64,000 nt of DNA from Pseudisothecium myosuroides (GCA_951799445.1 OX637288.1:622501-686500); one strand, 5' to 3'; counted from the stretch's first letter, positions 1-11,960 are shown. Notes: generated by a model not told the origin, from the sequence alone. Program-made: numbers and translations.

Positions 1-469
1 TATAGATGCTAGAAATTTTTTGTTACTATGTTCAATTTATGGAACTGCTGATCCATTTAGGGGATGAAGACATATTGGTACTAGTCAAATTTGGATGGAC
101 GATTTTGCCCACTACTATCCGTTGCCTACGACGTACCAACTGTAGGGTGGTCAGGATTTTGGGTGCAACTGAACTGGTTTGGGGATTCCTGTGCATATTG
201 TAGTATTTGCATACTATAGTGCATATTGTATTGCATACTGTATTATTCACATATTATAGTACATGATTTGTGTCTGTGGCTTTTACTTTTTTAAACATGC
301 TTACCTTATCAATTTAAATTTGTGAACTTTCAGTGCGAATTTCAAGGTTCCTCATTTGATGTTGTTTCAACTGGCTGGTTACTTCTTTAGGAAGTGCGAG
401 CTAAGTAGTGAATGGAAAACAACAGGAATTTTGTTGCAACCAGTTTGAAGTAGTTTATGGTTATTTTTC
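1..469. other. AT-rich non-coding DNA, no gene seen
   Basis: I see no convincing coding region or RNA gene here. The short open frames on both strands have no recognisable domain and no splice context. Confidence 0.6.
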
Positions 470-780
470 CTTTCCATTTTTTGGGGTCTTAACGTAGTCT
501 ACAATTACTTTTTCTTCTTCTTATTTTGGACTCAAGGTAGTTTACATTTTCTTTTCCATCCCATTTTTTTTGGGCTAAAGGTAGTTTATGGTTTTTGTCC
601 TTCCCATTTTGGGGGGCTAAAGGTAGTTTTTGATTTTTGTCCCTTCCCATTTTTTTGGTGATTAAGGTAGTTTACAATTTTTTTCCCTTCCCATTTTTTT
701 GGACTGATGGTAGTTACATTTTCCTTACCTTCCAATTTTATAACGCTTTAGGTAGTTTTTGATATTTGTTTCAGTTCCAA
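470..780. repeat. Degenerate tandem repeat, about 58-bp period
   Basis: About six imperfect units of the form 'ggctaaaggtagtttttgat' followed by a T-rich stretch and 'cccttcccattttttt'. The 'aaggtagttt' core recurs every 55-65 bp. No coding potential is visible; it looks like an old minisatellite. Confidence 0.75.
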
Positions 781-3560
781 TTTCTTATGGATTTTTAATA
801 TTTGAATAATGTGGCAAGCATTGTAGTAGTTCCAACCTCGGAAAACTAAAATTACTTTCTAAAATTTTATACATACTAATTGTTTGAATAGAAGTCTTCA
901 AAGAAATAGACAATTTTATTCAATGCTTTCAGTTCTTGGAAAGTAATACACATTCATAACAATAAAATATAAAGTAGACTTTCTTAAATTTTTTGAAAAC
1001 GAGAACCTACCTAGCACTGATTAGTGCCAACAAATGTCTATAAATATGTATAAGAGGCCATGAAAATATTGCATTTGATTTTCTCCAATTCTAAATGTAT
1101 ATGACTGAGGTAGATATATAGGTTCAAACCACAGTAATAGGAGCTAGTATTGGACGTTATTGAGGTGCTCATGCAGGTTCTTATTGGAATATTCTAACAT
1201 AAATTGTTGCTTATTCATCTAAAATAGTCCTGAATTGGATGAATTAAAGAACCATTAATATGGATGACTGAATGAGTGTTGACAACTAAATTTTTTTAAT
1301 TGAAACTTAGAAACTTAACATAGTTATTTTCTTTTGTATTATGTCAAATAACCGTAAGTTAAGAACAAAGTACTACAAAAAGATTTCATGTTTTAAGGCA
1401 TATTCAACAATTAGAACAAAGATTCTTTAAAAAAAGCAGTGGTTATGCCAAAATCATCTCCTATAAATTTGTTGGGACCCTATAGGCTTTTTATTATAGT
1501 CAATGATTGAGTGCTTTCTCCCTGAAAGTATGCCTTACTAAGAAAATTGATCAATTTGACCCTAAACCAAAAAAATCACAAGAATTAGAATTATAAATTG
1601 AGAAGTTTATCTTTCTCATTGAGAATACTCCGTACTATTGTATGTAAATGGCAACTTGATTCATCCCATTAATTTTGGACTAGTGATGAAAAAATTATGG
1701 AGTGTTTTATTTATCAAGCAATCTCATCATCTTCTTCAAAAAATAACTCATGATTCATTATTGAACTCCATTTTCACATTTTTGTAAGAAAAGAAGTTGC
1801 ATATGGATGAGGTTGCTAGCTAAAACAATGTCTTTGTTGCAATTAGTGTATTGAAATTCTATCTTACAAGTACTGAAGATTTCATGTTTTCCTTCATTGT
1901 GGTATTTCATATGGAGTATTTGCTTCAACATTTCAATTTCTTGACGAATTAAAATGAAGTGTGCTTTTAAAACAAAAATGTAGACCCTCAACTGACGTCT
2001 TGAACACAATTTTTTTATTCAATACCTATAGTGCAAAATCTTTTTAGTTAAATAGATTCAAAGTAAAAAAATCAAATCACGGAAGGTTCCCTCAAAATTG
2101 GCATTCTTTACTTTGAATGCAAAGATCTTGCTAAACATGTGGGAGAAGTTTTTTAAATTTCTACCACACATCCTTTTACTTGTGTACTGCAAGATTGAAG
2201 AATGTAAAACATTAATCAAATTTGTAAAGCCTATAAAGGAAAAGTGTCACAAAATCTGAATCATTTCATTGGAATACAATGGAACACCTTATTTAGTTGC
2301 ATTTTGGCAATCATTACACAATTAATTGAATAAATGTCTACAATGTTACAATGCACAGTGTTGATAGTCAATTCAACGTTTGGTTTCAAGTTCATGATTA
2401 TTTTGCATTACATGATAGGGTCAATATTAGTTGCAACTATAACATAAAGGGTACTAGAAGTTAAAGCATAAATTACATACAACCGCATTCTCGTGTTAAC
2501 AAGAAATATGAAATGTCCATTTATAAACTATAAATTTTTTTATGAATATGTATACTTTATTTTGCGACAATATGGCCATTATGACCTCTAAATATGATAT
2601 TTATTGTTTTTAGAATAAAATCATTCAATTAAACCCCTCATTGTTGGGTACTACCTCAAAATCTCAAAATAGCATTCATTATCTTCAAGGCCATCTCATC
2701 ATCTACATAAAAGCTTCTAGAAAGGTTAATTATAGAGGGCAATGATCAACGCATTTAAAAGTTACCTTGTGTAAAATTTTGACGATATCTTTTGAACTTC
2801 AACTTGAAGTATACCATTCTTTGCAAACATCCAAAATCACAAGCTTTTATTTTTCTATTTGTTAAAAATATTAATATATATATAAATATGGGACCAATGA
2901 AATGTCCAAAATTCCAAAATTGAGAATATTATTACAAAATGCAACTTCAAAGAAAAAAATGAAGCTGACAATGAAACATAATTTGGAAAATGTGATGTAT
3001 ACATTACATCTAGGTACCGGTAATTGTTTAAATCAAACCCTACACTAACCAATTTTATTTAAATAGAATTAAAAAAAAAATTCAGTAGAATTATTCAAAT
3101 AGTTTATAACATTCACGTTCAACATTTCTTTTTTAATTTAAACTTCAAAAATGTTGAAAACATAGTATACTGTAGCATGTCTGGGTTTTGTTCCAAAATC
3201 TTCTAAATCAAATCTTTCTATGCAAAATAAATTACTTTGTATGAAAAAAAAAGTTCTACATTTTCTTGAATTTTTTGAATTTTAAAACATATTTCAAGTC
3301 TTTTTATCCTCTTGTCACATGTCAAATTTGTCACCAACAAAATATGAAGATAAAAGGCATATTTTACATAATTCAAACCAATTCATGTCTTTTCAAAATG
3401 TACTTTACAATTTTTTTAAATGAATTTTATTGTCATTTTTTCTTACAATTGTAGTGCATCTGAGGCTTATTTCTACAAGCCCTGAACACTAGAAAATGAA
3501 GATTTTAAACAAGCACCTTTGCATAACATCTTGAGTACAATGATCAAAATCATTCACATT
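781..3560. other. AT-rich intergenic DNA with a dispersed repeat segment
   Basis: No gene is supported. The part at about 1,730-2,200 resembles 59,160-59,660 by eye: both contain 'cttcttcaaaaaataact'-like text, then 'aattagtgtattgaaatt'-like text, then an 'atgcaaagatcttgc'-like stretch, in the same order and orientation. This suggests a diverged dispersed repeat of unknown type. The rest is featureless AT-rich sequence. Confidence 0.5.
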
Positions 3561-3565
3561 GAATT

Positions 3566-3624
3566 GATTATATACATATAAGTATATATACATATAAGTA
3601 TGTATATATATATATATATATATT
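3566..3624. repeat. TA-rich microsatellite
   Basis: 'tatacatataagtata' occurs twice and is followed by an uninterrupted (TA)n run ending near 3,624. Confidence 0.9.
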
Positions 3625-3699
3625 AGTGTGCCATGTACCGTTGCCACAATCTAAAAAATAAAAATAAAAATATTTTTCTATTTTTTTATTCAATAAAAA

Positions 3700-4560
3700 C
3701 TTCAAAATTCAATAACTTTCTCATTGCAGGTTCCCCTGCCACGAAACAAAGCCCGTGCACCCCTCCTAGCCAAGGGCTTTTTGACAATACCAAGCACGCC
3801 CTCGGGGAACACACGGTCCGGAAGATCTCAATGTAACAAACAAACAAAACAAAACAAATCAAAACAAAACAAACAAAACTAACAGCCAAACTTAAGGTAT
3901 GGACTTGTGCTGCTGCTACAATCAAAACAAAAGTAAAAGCCATTTTAAAACCAAAAATAACTCAAAAATCCATAATTTTTCTACCATAGGTCCAAACTCC
4001 ACAAAGCAAAGTGTGCCCTGTGCTGTTGCTACAACCAAAAAGTCATTTTCTAATTTTTTTATTCAACAAGAACTTTCAAATTCAATAATTTCTCCGTCGT
4101 GGATCCAAACGCCACAAAACCAAGTGTAGCCCTGTGCCTTTGCCACAGCCCCCCAAAAAATAAAAGTTGTTTTAAAAAAAGAATAAAATAAAAATAAAAA
4201 TAATTTTGAAAACAAAAAATAACTCAAGAATCTCTAATTTTTACATCGCTGGTCCAAACGCCACAAAAATAAAGCCCATACACCCCTCCTAGTTTAGGGC
4301 TTTCCAATACTACCATGAACATGACAAATTGTCACACGGTTCAAAAGATATATAATTTAGCATAGTTTAGTAGTTTTTTTAATCCATAAATACTTTTTAA
4401 TTCAATAACTTCCGCGCCCTAATTCCAAACGCGACGAAACCAAGCCCGTGCACCCCTCCTTGCTGAGGACTTTTTGACGATACCAAGCACGCGCCTGGGG
4501 GGGCGTACGGTCCAGGAAATCTAAACGTGACAAACCAACCAACAAAACAAAACAAACAGC
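3700..4560. repeat. Degenerate repeat cluster with 'cacgaaacaaagcccgtgca' motif
   Basis: Five diverged units start near 3,715, 3,970, 4,085, 4,235 and 4,405. Each has a 'tcc-aaac/cctgcc-acgaaacc-aagcccgtgcacccctcct' core, and the longer units also carry a 'gggctttttgacaataccaagcacgc' segment (written in parts; spacing varies). A-rich text lies between units. No ORF is conserved across units, so this is treated as non-coding repeat DNA. Confidence 0.6.
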
Positions 4561-5509
4561 CTGTCTTAACCCTGGAGCGCTCCGACGTCCATTTTCTGGA
4601 CGATGAACAGATTCAGAACCTTGTTTTTGTCTCATTCCTGCTTGGATGAAAGTCATCCTAATTTTTGGTGATACTTCATCAAGTTGTTGTCCTATCCATC
4701 AGTTGGATTTGGTGTTACTAGAATATATACATTTCTAAAATTACAGATGTGGAAGTATGTCAAGTGGTCAATTTGCATTGACTTTAGTTCAAAACTAGAT
4801 GTGCAAAAATGAGATCAAAGATGTAAAGGTTACAAAAATTTCAAAAAATCACCATATGAAGATAACCTTATTTCAAATCCATTCCAACAAGTTCTACTCA
4901 AAAAATGATAATATTCTACTTGTAATTGAATTTAGGAGTTCTAAAATTTTCTTCTTAAAATTTATAGAAAAAGATTGGTGATAGCATTCGTAGATCTAAT
5001 CGTACGGATAGAATTTAAAAATCAAAATCTATAGCTTTCATTTGTATACCAATTCCAAAATATTCTTCCAAATTGTAGTTTATAATGGTTTTTCTCAAAT
5101 CATCAATTTTGGAGATGAATCCAGACGTTTAGGGGTTAAGGTATGGATTTTTTAAAAGTGCATGATGTCACAAAGTACCAAATAGCATGCTTTCTAAGGG
5201 TCACCAGTCTGGCGTTGAACGTTTAAAGTGTATGTTTGTTGTCTACTAAAGTAAGAGGCTTGCACTCTGATTGGGCATTTTAAACCAAACATGACACAGA
5301 GGTACATTTTGCTTTCTTTAATATATCAAAATGTATAAAAGGTGTACATTCTAGGAGGTGGTCACTTTTAGAGCCATATGGTATTTCAACTTCAAAATTT
5401 TATAGCTAATTCCGCAAACCTCCAATTAATATGAAACAACTTGGATTACATGTCATTTCTGATTATCTTTCAAGGAAAATTAAGAAAATAAATATTTCGT
5501 AATCACTGT
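4561..5509. other. Non-coding stretch, nothing recognised
   Basis: AT-rich sequence. I see no domain-bearing frame, RNA gene or repeat structure. Confidence 0.5.
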
Positions 5510-6250
5510 GATCGCTGAGGTCACGGTTTGGGTCGGGAATGGTCCGGGTATATATGCTGGGGTCCGGGTATATGTACAGGGGTCCGGGTATACCTACTGG
5601 GGTCCGGGTATGAACGGAGGTTGTTCCTCGTTATCTTCAGCGCCTCCTAGGGTTTCTGGGGTTTGCTTTCCCGGGCTCTGCCGTCGTTGTGGTTCTGAGA
5701 GTACCGCTTGCGAGCGTGCTTGTCTTGTCCCTCCGTGCGGGCGCGGACCGAGATTTTAGTTCGAGTTCTCTTGTGTTGGCTGGGCGTAGGTGTGTAACTT
5801 CATTTTTCATTGCGGGTGTTGGGGTTTATAGTATCTTTCTAGCTAGATTTGCAGCAGGAGAAACTTGCGTGAGTGCTGCCAGTTTTTGCCTTGTTCCTCG
5901 TCGCGAAGAAGACCAAGGAGGACCGGACAATTTGGGCTTGTGAAGCTGCGCCTCCTACTACCAATTTCTTCTTGGGCGCCTGCAGCGGTGCTTTTCACGG
6001 ACGTCCCTGCAAACACGTCGTGAAGCGCAAGCAGCCAGGTGCTTTCCCGAAATTGTCATTCTTATTGCTTTGATTTCTCTCGGTTGCTCATGTAGGCTCT
6101 GTCGACTTCGGAAGTGCTAGCTTTCAAGAGCAAGTCGCTACTGCAGGAAAGTTTTGTGATACTGGTTGTCAATCTGAGTTTGGATTTGCACCTGTTTCTA
6201 GGCATGCCGTGACTGTGTCACCGCAATCTCACCGGCCGGCTTTTTAAACC
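5510..6250. promoter_or_regulatory. GC-rich island, possible promoter or 5' leader
   Basis: This stretch is distinctly richer in G+C and CpG than its flanks. Open frames on the plus strand (5,508-5,759, 5,689-5,943, 5,873-6,073) overlap one another, which is what base composition alone can produce; none has a recognisable domain. Because the gene starting at 8,927 is preceded by a splice acceptor-like sequence, this island could hold its promoter and untranslated first exon. That is inference only. Confidence 0.3.
5541..5620 (+). repeat. 20-bp tandem repeat, four units
   Basis: Units begin at 5,541, 5,561, 5,581 and 5,601, each with 'ggtccgggta' followed by ten variable bases. The period is exactly 20 bp with no indels. 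The array sits at the left edge of the GC-rich island. Confidence 0.9.
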
Positions 6251-6399
6251 TCAGTACTCGTATCGGTTCAATCAGTCCTCAATAATCTCACCCACGAGAA
6301 TCTGAACACAAAATTCAAATCTAGTACCAACGTAACTTGCGCTACATCTTTCAGCACTTGCATTGTTTGAATAGTGACGATTGAGTTGCTGGGGTTTCG

Positions 6400-7080
6400 G
6401 ATTTGGCTTCACCGTTTTTGATTCGGCCTTGGATTTGGTTTCCAGCTTGACTGTATGGTTTGGCGGTCTTACTGTCGAGGGTTTTCGTTTCAATAATCGA
6501 GGGCTTGCAGTGATCGACTGTTTCCGTTCCCGAGTCGGATTGTTGCGAAAACCTGAGAGACGAGCAATACTGCGGGAGGTGGAACATGCACGTAGAAATG
6601 ATCGGTGATTTCTAGGCTGATCAGTGATTTCTAGGCTTGCAGTGATTGACTGTTTCCAAATGATCGAGGATGTTTACCGGGTTGGCTGCATCGATCCAGT
6701 GATCCGGGTTGGCTACATTGATTTAGTGATCAGGATGTTTAGGGTTGATTTGATTCGGCCTTGGATTTGGTTTCCAGCTTGACTGTATGGTTTGGCGGTC
6801 TTACTGTCGAGGGTTTTCGTTCCAATAATCGAGGGCTTGCAATGATCGACTGTTTCCAAATGATCGAGGATGTTTACCCGATTGGCTGCATCGATCCAGT
6901 GATCGACTGATCAGGATGTTTAGGGTTGGCTGCATCGATCCAGTGATCGACTAATCAGGAAGTTTAGGGTTGGCTACATTGATTTAGTGATCGACTGATC
7001 AGGAAGTTTATGTTTGGCTGCATCGATTGATCAGGAAGTTTATGTTTGATTGCGTGATCGACTGACTGATCAGGATGTTC
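6400..7080. repeat. Duplicated segment plus short tandem repeats
   Basis: A segment beginning 'gattcggccttggatttggt' at about 6,420 recurs at about 6,751, each running about 110 bp to 'gatcgactgtttcc'. Between and after the copies, 'ggctgcatcgatccagtgat' and 'gactgatcaggatgtttagg' recur several times to about 7,075. No protein domain is seen. It could lie in a 5' intron of the downstream gene. Confidence 0.8.
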
Positions 7081-7680
7081 ATGAATTTCGAGCTGGAGGA
7101 AGCTCGTTCTTTGACATGTTTCTGAACTTTGAACTCAGTATGCATTTTGAATGATTCCCGAGGCGCTTTATGAATTTTGAGAGAATCGTTGTGAACATTT
7201 AAGGGTTTAGGACCGTGAGTATACGATGTTGCCTTTGCAGTCATGGTTGATTCTTTGTGAGCTTTGTAGTCATCTTTGATTCATTGTTGATTAATTGTGA
7301 CCTTTACAGGCTGTTGAGTCATCGTTATTTCTTTGTGAGCTCCTTAGCCAGAGTTCAAATGAGCAATTTTAAAACAAGAGTTCAAAATTAGGTTCCAATG
7401 AGTAGTTCTAATTATTAGCTTTTGAGTTTCCAATTCTTTAAGTTCTTGCGGCTATAACTATCATAACATTGTGGAGGTGTCACTATTTTTTGAGGAATGT
7501 CAATCTCACTTCAACATGTGGTTTGATTGTTTGCAGCGTGTACGACATCCAAATTTCTAGAAGACTTCCGTGGCATTTTGGCTATATACATTCATTTGTG
7601 AAGTTAGAGGTGAGCTATTTTAATGGATGTTAGTCTTTCCCTTACATAAAATGATTTTTCTCCTTCTTCTGGTCTATATC
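7081..7680. other. Non-coding stretch before the palindrome array
   Basis: T-rich sequence with short 'gttgattctttgtgag'-like repeats around 7,245-7,340. No gene is supported. Confidence 0.5.
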
Positions 7681-8738
7681 TAGAACAAGTATTCCAAACT
7701 CAAATCACCTTGATTCGAGGTGAATCAAAGGCCACTTTGTATTCTTCTAGAATTAGTATTCCAAACTCAATTCACCTTGAGTGGAGGTGAATGAATGGCC
7801 CCTTTGTCTTCTTGTAGAAGTACAAAATTCACCTTGAGTCGAGGTGAATCAATCAGTGGCCGCTTTGTCTTCTTGTGGAAGTAGTATCCCAAACTCAATT
7901 CACCTTGATTCGAGGTGAATCAAAGGCAACTCTGTCTTCTGGTAGAAGTAGTATCCCAAATACATTTCACCTTGAGTTGAGGTGAATCAAAGACCGCTTT
8001 GTCTTCTTATAAAAGTAGTATCCCAAGCTCAAATCACCATGAGTGGAGGTGAATCAAACAATGGACGCATTGTCTTGTAGAATTAGAACGCCAAACTCAA
8101 ATCACCTTGATTCGAGGTGAATCAATGGCCGCTTGGTCTTCTTGTCAAAGTAGTATCTCAAACTCAATTCACCTTGATTCGAGGTGAATCAAAGGCAACT
8201 TTGTCTTCTGGTAGAAGTAGTATCCCAAATACAATTCACCTTGAATGGAGGTGAATCGAAGGCCGCTTGGTCTTCTTATAAAAGTAGTATCCCAAGCTCA
8301 AATCACCTTGAGTGGAGGTGAATCAATAAATGGACTCATTGTCTTCTTGTAGAATTAGAACGCCAAACTCAAATCACCTTGATTCGAGGTGAATCAATGG
8401 CCGCCTGGTCTTCTTGTCAAAGTAGTATCCCAAACTCAATTCACCATGATTCGAGTTGAATCAAAAGCCGCTTTGTCTTCTTGTAGAAGTAGTATACTAT
8501 ACTTAAATCACCTCGAGTGGAGGTGAATTGAAGGCCGCTTTGTCTTCTTATAGAAGTAGTATCCAAAACTCAATTCACCTTGATTCGAGGTGAATCAGAA
8601 GACGCTTTGTCTTCTTGTAGAAGTAGTTTCCGGACTCAAATCACCTCGAGTGGAGGTGAATCAACGGCCGCTTGCCTTTCTTGTACAAGTAGTATCCATA
8701 AATAAAATCACCTTGACTCGAGGTGAATAGCTTGTAGC
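7681..8738. repeat. 67-bp tandem array, about 16 units, each with an inverted repeat
   Basis: Each unit contains TTCACCT, seven spacer bases and AGGTGAA (or near variants), flanked by 'aaactcaa' on the left and 'gccgctttgtcttcttgtag' on the right. The inverted repeats start near 7,705, 7,771, 7,828, 7,899, 7,966, 8,033, 8,101, 8,168, 8,235, 8,303, 8,373, 8,440, 8,508, 8,575, 8,641 and 8,708. Spacing is 66-71 bp apart from one short 57-bp interval. Units 7,899-8,168 and 8,168-8,440 form a higher-order repeat of four monomers, about 270 bp. The same palindrome occurs in two introns of the gene downstream. Confidence 0.92.
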
Positions 8739-8926
8739 TCCATTCGTGGTGAATTTAATCTATTCCTATTTATGAGGTTCTTCAATTCAATTGATATATA
8801 GAGTGTTCCATTAGGAGCCAATGGAAATTTGGTTACTACCAATTTCGTGTTGTATAAGCAAAACGTTTAGGCCTCCAGTTGAATATCTTTTCTAATTAAA
8901 TTCTTCTTGTATGCTTCAGTGAAGGT
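8739..8926 (+). other. Leader with splice acceptor-like site before the start codon
   Basis: A pyrimidine-rich stretch ends in 'tgcttcag' at 8,912-8,919, seven bases before the ATG at 8,927. This looks like an intron 3' end, so the gene probably has an upstream untranslated or coding exon that I could not place. Confidence 0.45.
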
Positions 8927-10366
8927 ATGGACGAACACAAAAAGAAACTAGACTTGTACTTCAATCAATATGAAGTACCCGAAGACTTGGTCGAAGAATT
9001 TGGCGAAGAGGCCGACAATGGGGATTATTGGAAACTAAAAGAGCCAGAGAGCGTTGAGTTCTGGAGCATCATTCTTTATCCAATGACGCAAAACGTTGGG
9101 TTCATGAAGAAATTCAAAAATGGGCCTGACGCCACACTTCCAATTTCTCACTATGAAGAAGTTGTTGATATTGCCAAGGGTCCTCCAGGAATGCTTTTGA
9201 TCACGTGCCTGATCAAGAACGACCCAGACATGCCAGAGGAATACAAGTACACTTATGCCATCAATCCTCAAGAGACGCCATTCAGTATTCATGAATGTTG
9301 TACGTCTCTTATGAACACCCAGTACGAAGGCCTCTATAAGGAGCTGGAAACACAAATCCAGAAAGGAAGGTGGATGAGTAAGGATGGAGGACCGCTACCT
9401 TCAGCAATTCTGGCAACTCGACTGAAGCAGCTATTAGTCTCTTTTCAAATTGAGACAACAACATTAAGGACTAGTCACAAGAACATGACCCCTCAACATT
9501 TGTCTCGAGAGTCAAGTGGCGTGGTCGGGAGCCAGCAGTCCCGCCTAAATCTCACCCCTGAGACAGGCAGAAGTGAAAATAAAAAACGTCGACCTAGTAC
9601 TTCAAGGATGGTGCGTGCTAGCACACCAATGAGGACGTGGGACACTACAATAGTTGAAGCCAATGATGAAGATCCCGAGTCTAGCTCACTCTCAGTCCTT
9701 ACAAACATACCAAAGGATTTCAAGTTTATACCCAAGGATAAAGACTCTGGGAAAGCAAATTACGAGGAGTCCTTGAAGATCTATGATAGTTATTGGTTTG
9801 AATGCCAAGAAGCATATTGTTTTGGTAGTGATAAAGTTGAAGAGATTTCGATTGATCAGTTGATGGTACCTCTCCCTGACATGAACTGCCGCAGTCTAGA
9901 GCCGTCCGGCATCGACCACACCATGCATTATTTGTTGGAGATGCCTGACAAAGATAGGAAGCAGGCCCTTTGTGCTATGCCTATTGGATTGGAGGAAATG
10001 CCAAAGGATTGGAAAGACATACAAGATTGCAAGTTCTACATGATCAATGGCTAGCACAGTGTCGAGGCATCAAAGAAGATGAGGACCGAGGCATCTGCAT
10101 CCAAGATCAAGGAGAAGTTTGAAAAATGGCCATGCTTCATTGTCTGGAGCAAGGACCACTCCATTCTACGACGAATTTCATCTTATTATAATCGAGTGAA
10201 TCACTTCGACAGATATACACCTACCTGGGCAACTAATATAATTGGTGCTCGTGGAGTGTGGGTAAGGATGGGAGAACCAACGCCTCCAAAACAAGCGTCC
10301 GAAGTGGGACGATCAGTTTCAAGAACAAAGTCACAATCCAAGGGCAACAATGCCGAAAATTGGAAG
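8927..10366 (+). CDS. Exon 1: unknown N-terminus plus ParB-like domain, interrupted by TAG
   Basis: First recognised coding exon of the 8.9-15.7 kb gene; ATG at 8,927 is the first in frame. Residues 1-300 match nothing I know; part of them (about 180-260) is Ser/Arg-rich. Residues 302-375 look ParB-like: 'EISIDQLMVPLPDMN' resembles the ParB 'I..L.p.p.N' start, and 'FYMING' runs into a TAG at 10,052-10,054. Directly after it, in the same frame, comes 'HSVEASKKM'; together the two halves resemble the ParB 'iiNG.HR..Aa' motif. The frame stays open after the TAG through 'CFIVWSKDHSILRRISSYYN' to AAG|GTATGT, a strong donor at 10,367. Bacterial and phage ParB domains bind or cut DNA and are often fused to DNA methylases, which fits exon 2. 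Whether the TAG is a real nonsense mutation, read through, or a sequence error is open. Confidence 0.65.
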
Positions 10367-10480
10367 GTATGTCATAAGGAAGTAGTTTTATATTATTCAA
10401 CTAAATTCTTTCTAATACATATAAGTTAGGAGGTCATCAGTCTATTCTTGAAGCTTGCAGAATGCAATTTTCTAGTTCAT

Positions 10481-10505
10481 AATTCACCTCCATCCAAGGT
10501 GAATT
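10481..10505. repeat. Intron 1 copy of the TTCACCT palindrome
   Basis: AATTCACCT, seven spacer bases, then AGGTGAATT, lying in the 182-bp intron between 10,366 and 10,549. Same arms as the units of the 7.7-8.7 kb array. Confidence 0.85.
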
Positions 10506-10548
10506 TTCTATTCAGTGACTAACCTGTTTACATTATCTTTGAGTGTAG

Positions 10549-11913
10549 AAATTTGACGCTGCTTGCCAGCTACGGTTTGGTATGATTGACATTAAGAAGC
10601 AGCAAAGAACCAAGTCTGGCAAGCCCGTGAAGGTTGACATTATAAACGAGCTCAAAATTATTACTGCTCCAACAGATGTATATGAGTTATACTCTGAACT
10701 CATTTCCGCTGCCTCAATGGGAGAGTTGATCGATCCGGAGTCAAGAACATTGTTCAAGAACAACAAGGGTTGGGTTCCGGAGAAGGATGGCATCATTAGT
10801 AAAGAGTTCTTCAAATGGCTTGGCAACCTTTCCAACGCAAGCCTCAAGCGACTTGCAGAGCATCTATTGATGAAGCCTAACCCACCAGAGAAGAAGAACA
10901 AGAGAATGGAGGATTATCCAAAGGTGACATTTAAGAAGCTGAAGAAGGTTGTACCAAACTGTTGTACTTATCGACAGTGGTGTGAGAGGCGCAAAAGAAA
11001 ACAAATTGTAAAGGTGCAGCTCAATGATATGAAGCCCGAACTTGATTTGTTAACCACGACGGGAGAGACTAAGAAGGACATGTGGAAGAAATTCAAAAAG
11101 GATTACAAGATCACGGACGCTGCCATGCATGTCCTCATCACAGGTCCATCTGAGATATTCTTCACTGCATCGAAGCTTTTGTGTAACATCAACAAGAGCA
11201 TTCGAGAATTGTCACCCTATGCCGAGGAATTTCTGAAGGTCTTCTTGAGAAATAAAGGAAGGTTTACAGTTCCCACCGGTCAAGCATTCTACCGTCCATT
11301 CAACGAAAATACAGACGACTTAGCGAAGTGGGCCAGAGGTGATTGGGATCATTTGGATGTCGACCGTATAAAGATGGGATTCATGGACTTCAGAATTTTT
11401 CCAAGCAACAAGAAGGAGGCTGGAGGGATGGCAACTCCGTATTTTTATTCTTTTTTGATGTTGCTGATGCGGCTAACTGATCCTGCAATTCTTGATATCC
11501 CTGTGTGGGTGTGGTTATCTGGAGATAAGAAGACCGACTCCAGTCTCATACACCATTTTTACAATTCTGTATTTACAGATAATTATGTCCTTCATCACGC
11601 AGAGTACATGCCGGCGAAGTACGAGCGACTTGAAGATCTTGAGTTGAACAAGAAGAAAGTCGAAGCGAACGTCCACATCATGTTCCTCATTAAGAAGAAC
11701 CACAAGGCAAAATGCAACTCCTTGCCAACAAAATTCAAGGCTCCGGAAACGCATGAATTCCTTACCTCGGGAGCTTACAATGAAATGCAGTATCGAATCT
11801 ATGAGAATGAACTACGGATGGAATTCTACATAAGCATTTTGGCTTTATTTTGCAATCCTGGAGATGCGGTCTTTACCATATACGGGGGTGGAAAAATCAT
11901 CTGTGCGGCATGG
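10549..11913 (+). CDS. Exon 2: degenerate N6/N4 DNA methyltransferase-like domain
   Basis: Exon of 455 codons joined in phase 0 after an acceptor 'gagtgtag'; it ends TGG|GTGAGT. The last 25 residues, with 'CNPGDAVFTIYGGG' then 'KIICAAW', match the layout of the C-terminal SAM-binding segment of beta-type N6_N4_Mtase proteins ('..PGD.VLDPF.GSGTT..AA'). Further upstream, 'GDWDHLDVDRIKMGF' sits where the DPPY catalytic motif would be expected, and 'VPVWVWLSGDKK' resembles the strand after it. The DPPY residues and the FxGxG acidic residue are not present, so catalysis is doubtful. A basic patch ('KKNKRMEDYPKVTFKKLKK') precedes the domain. The order ParB-like then methylase-like matches phage and bacterial fusions. 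This assignment rests on motif layout by eye. Confidence 0.6.
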
Positions 11914-11937
11914 GTGAGTATGTTGTTCTTTCTAAGT

Positions 11938-11960
11938 ATTCACCTCCATTCAAGGTGAAT
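11938..11960. repeat. Intron 2 copy of the TTCACCT palindrome
   Basis: ATTCACCT, seven spacer bases, then AGGTGAAT, 25 bp into the 119-bp intron between 11,913 and 12,033. Confidence 0.85.

Noticed and set aside
5508..6073. Protein-coding gene in the GC-rich island
   Set aside because: The overlapping frames are explained by low stop-codon density in GC-rich DNA; there is no domain, no splice logic and no repeat-free conserved start.
7681..8738. CRISPR-like array
   Set aside because: The regular 67-bp units with palindromes recall CRISPR, but the sequence between palindromes is itself conserved, not spacer-like, and the genome is a plant nuclear one.
8995..9735. Minus-strand open frames opposite exon 1
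   Set aside because: They are antisense shadows of the plus-strand coding exon.
10040..10060. RNA editing or recoded TAG in gene A
   Set aside because: Organellar-type U-to-C editing does not apply to nuclear transcripts, and one codon gives no evidence of recoding; left as an unexplained stop.
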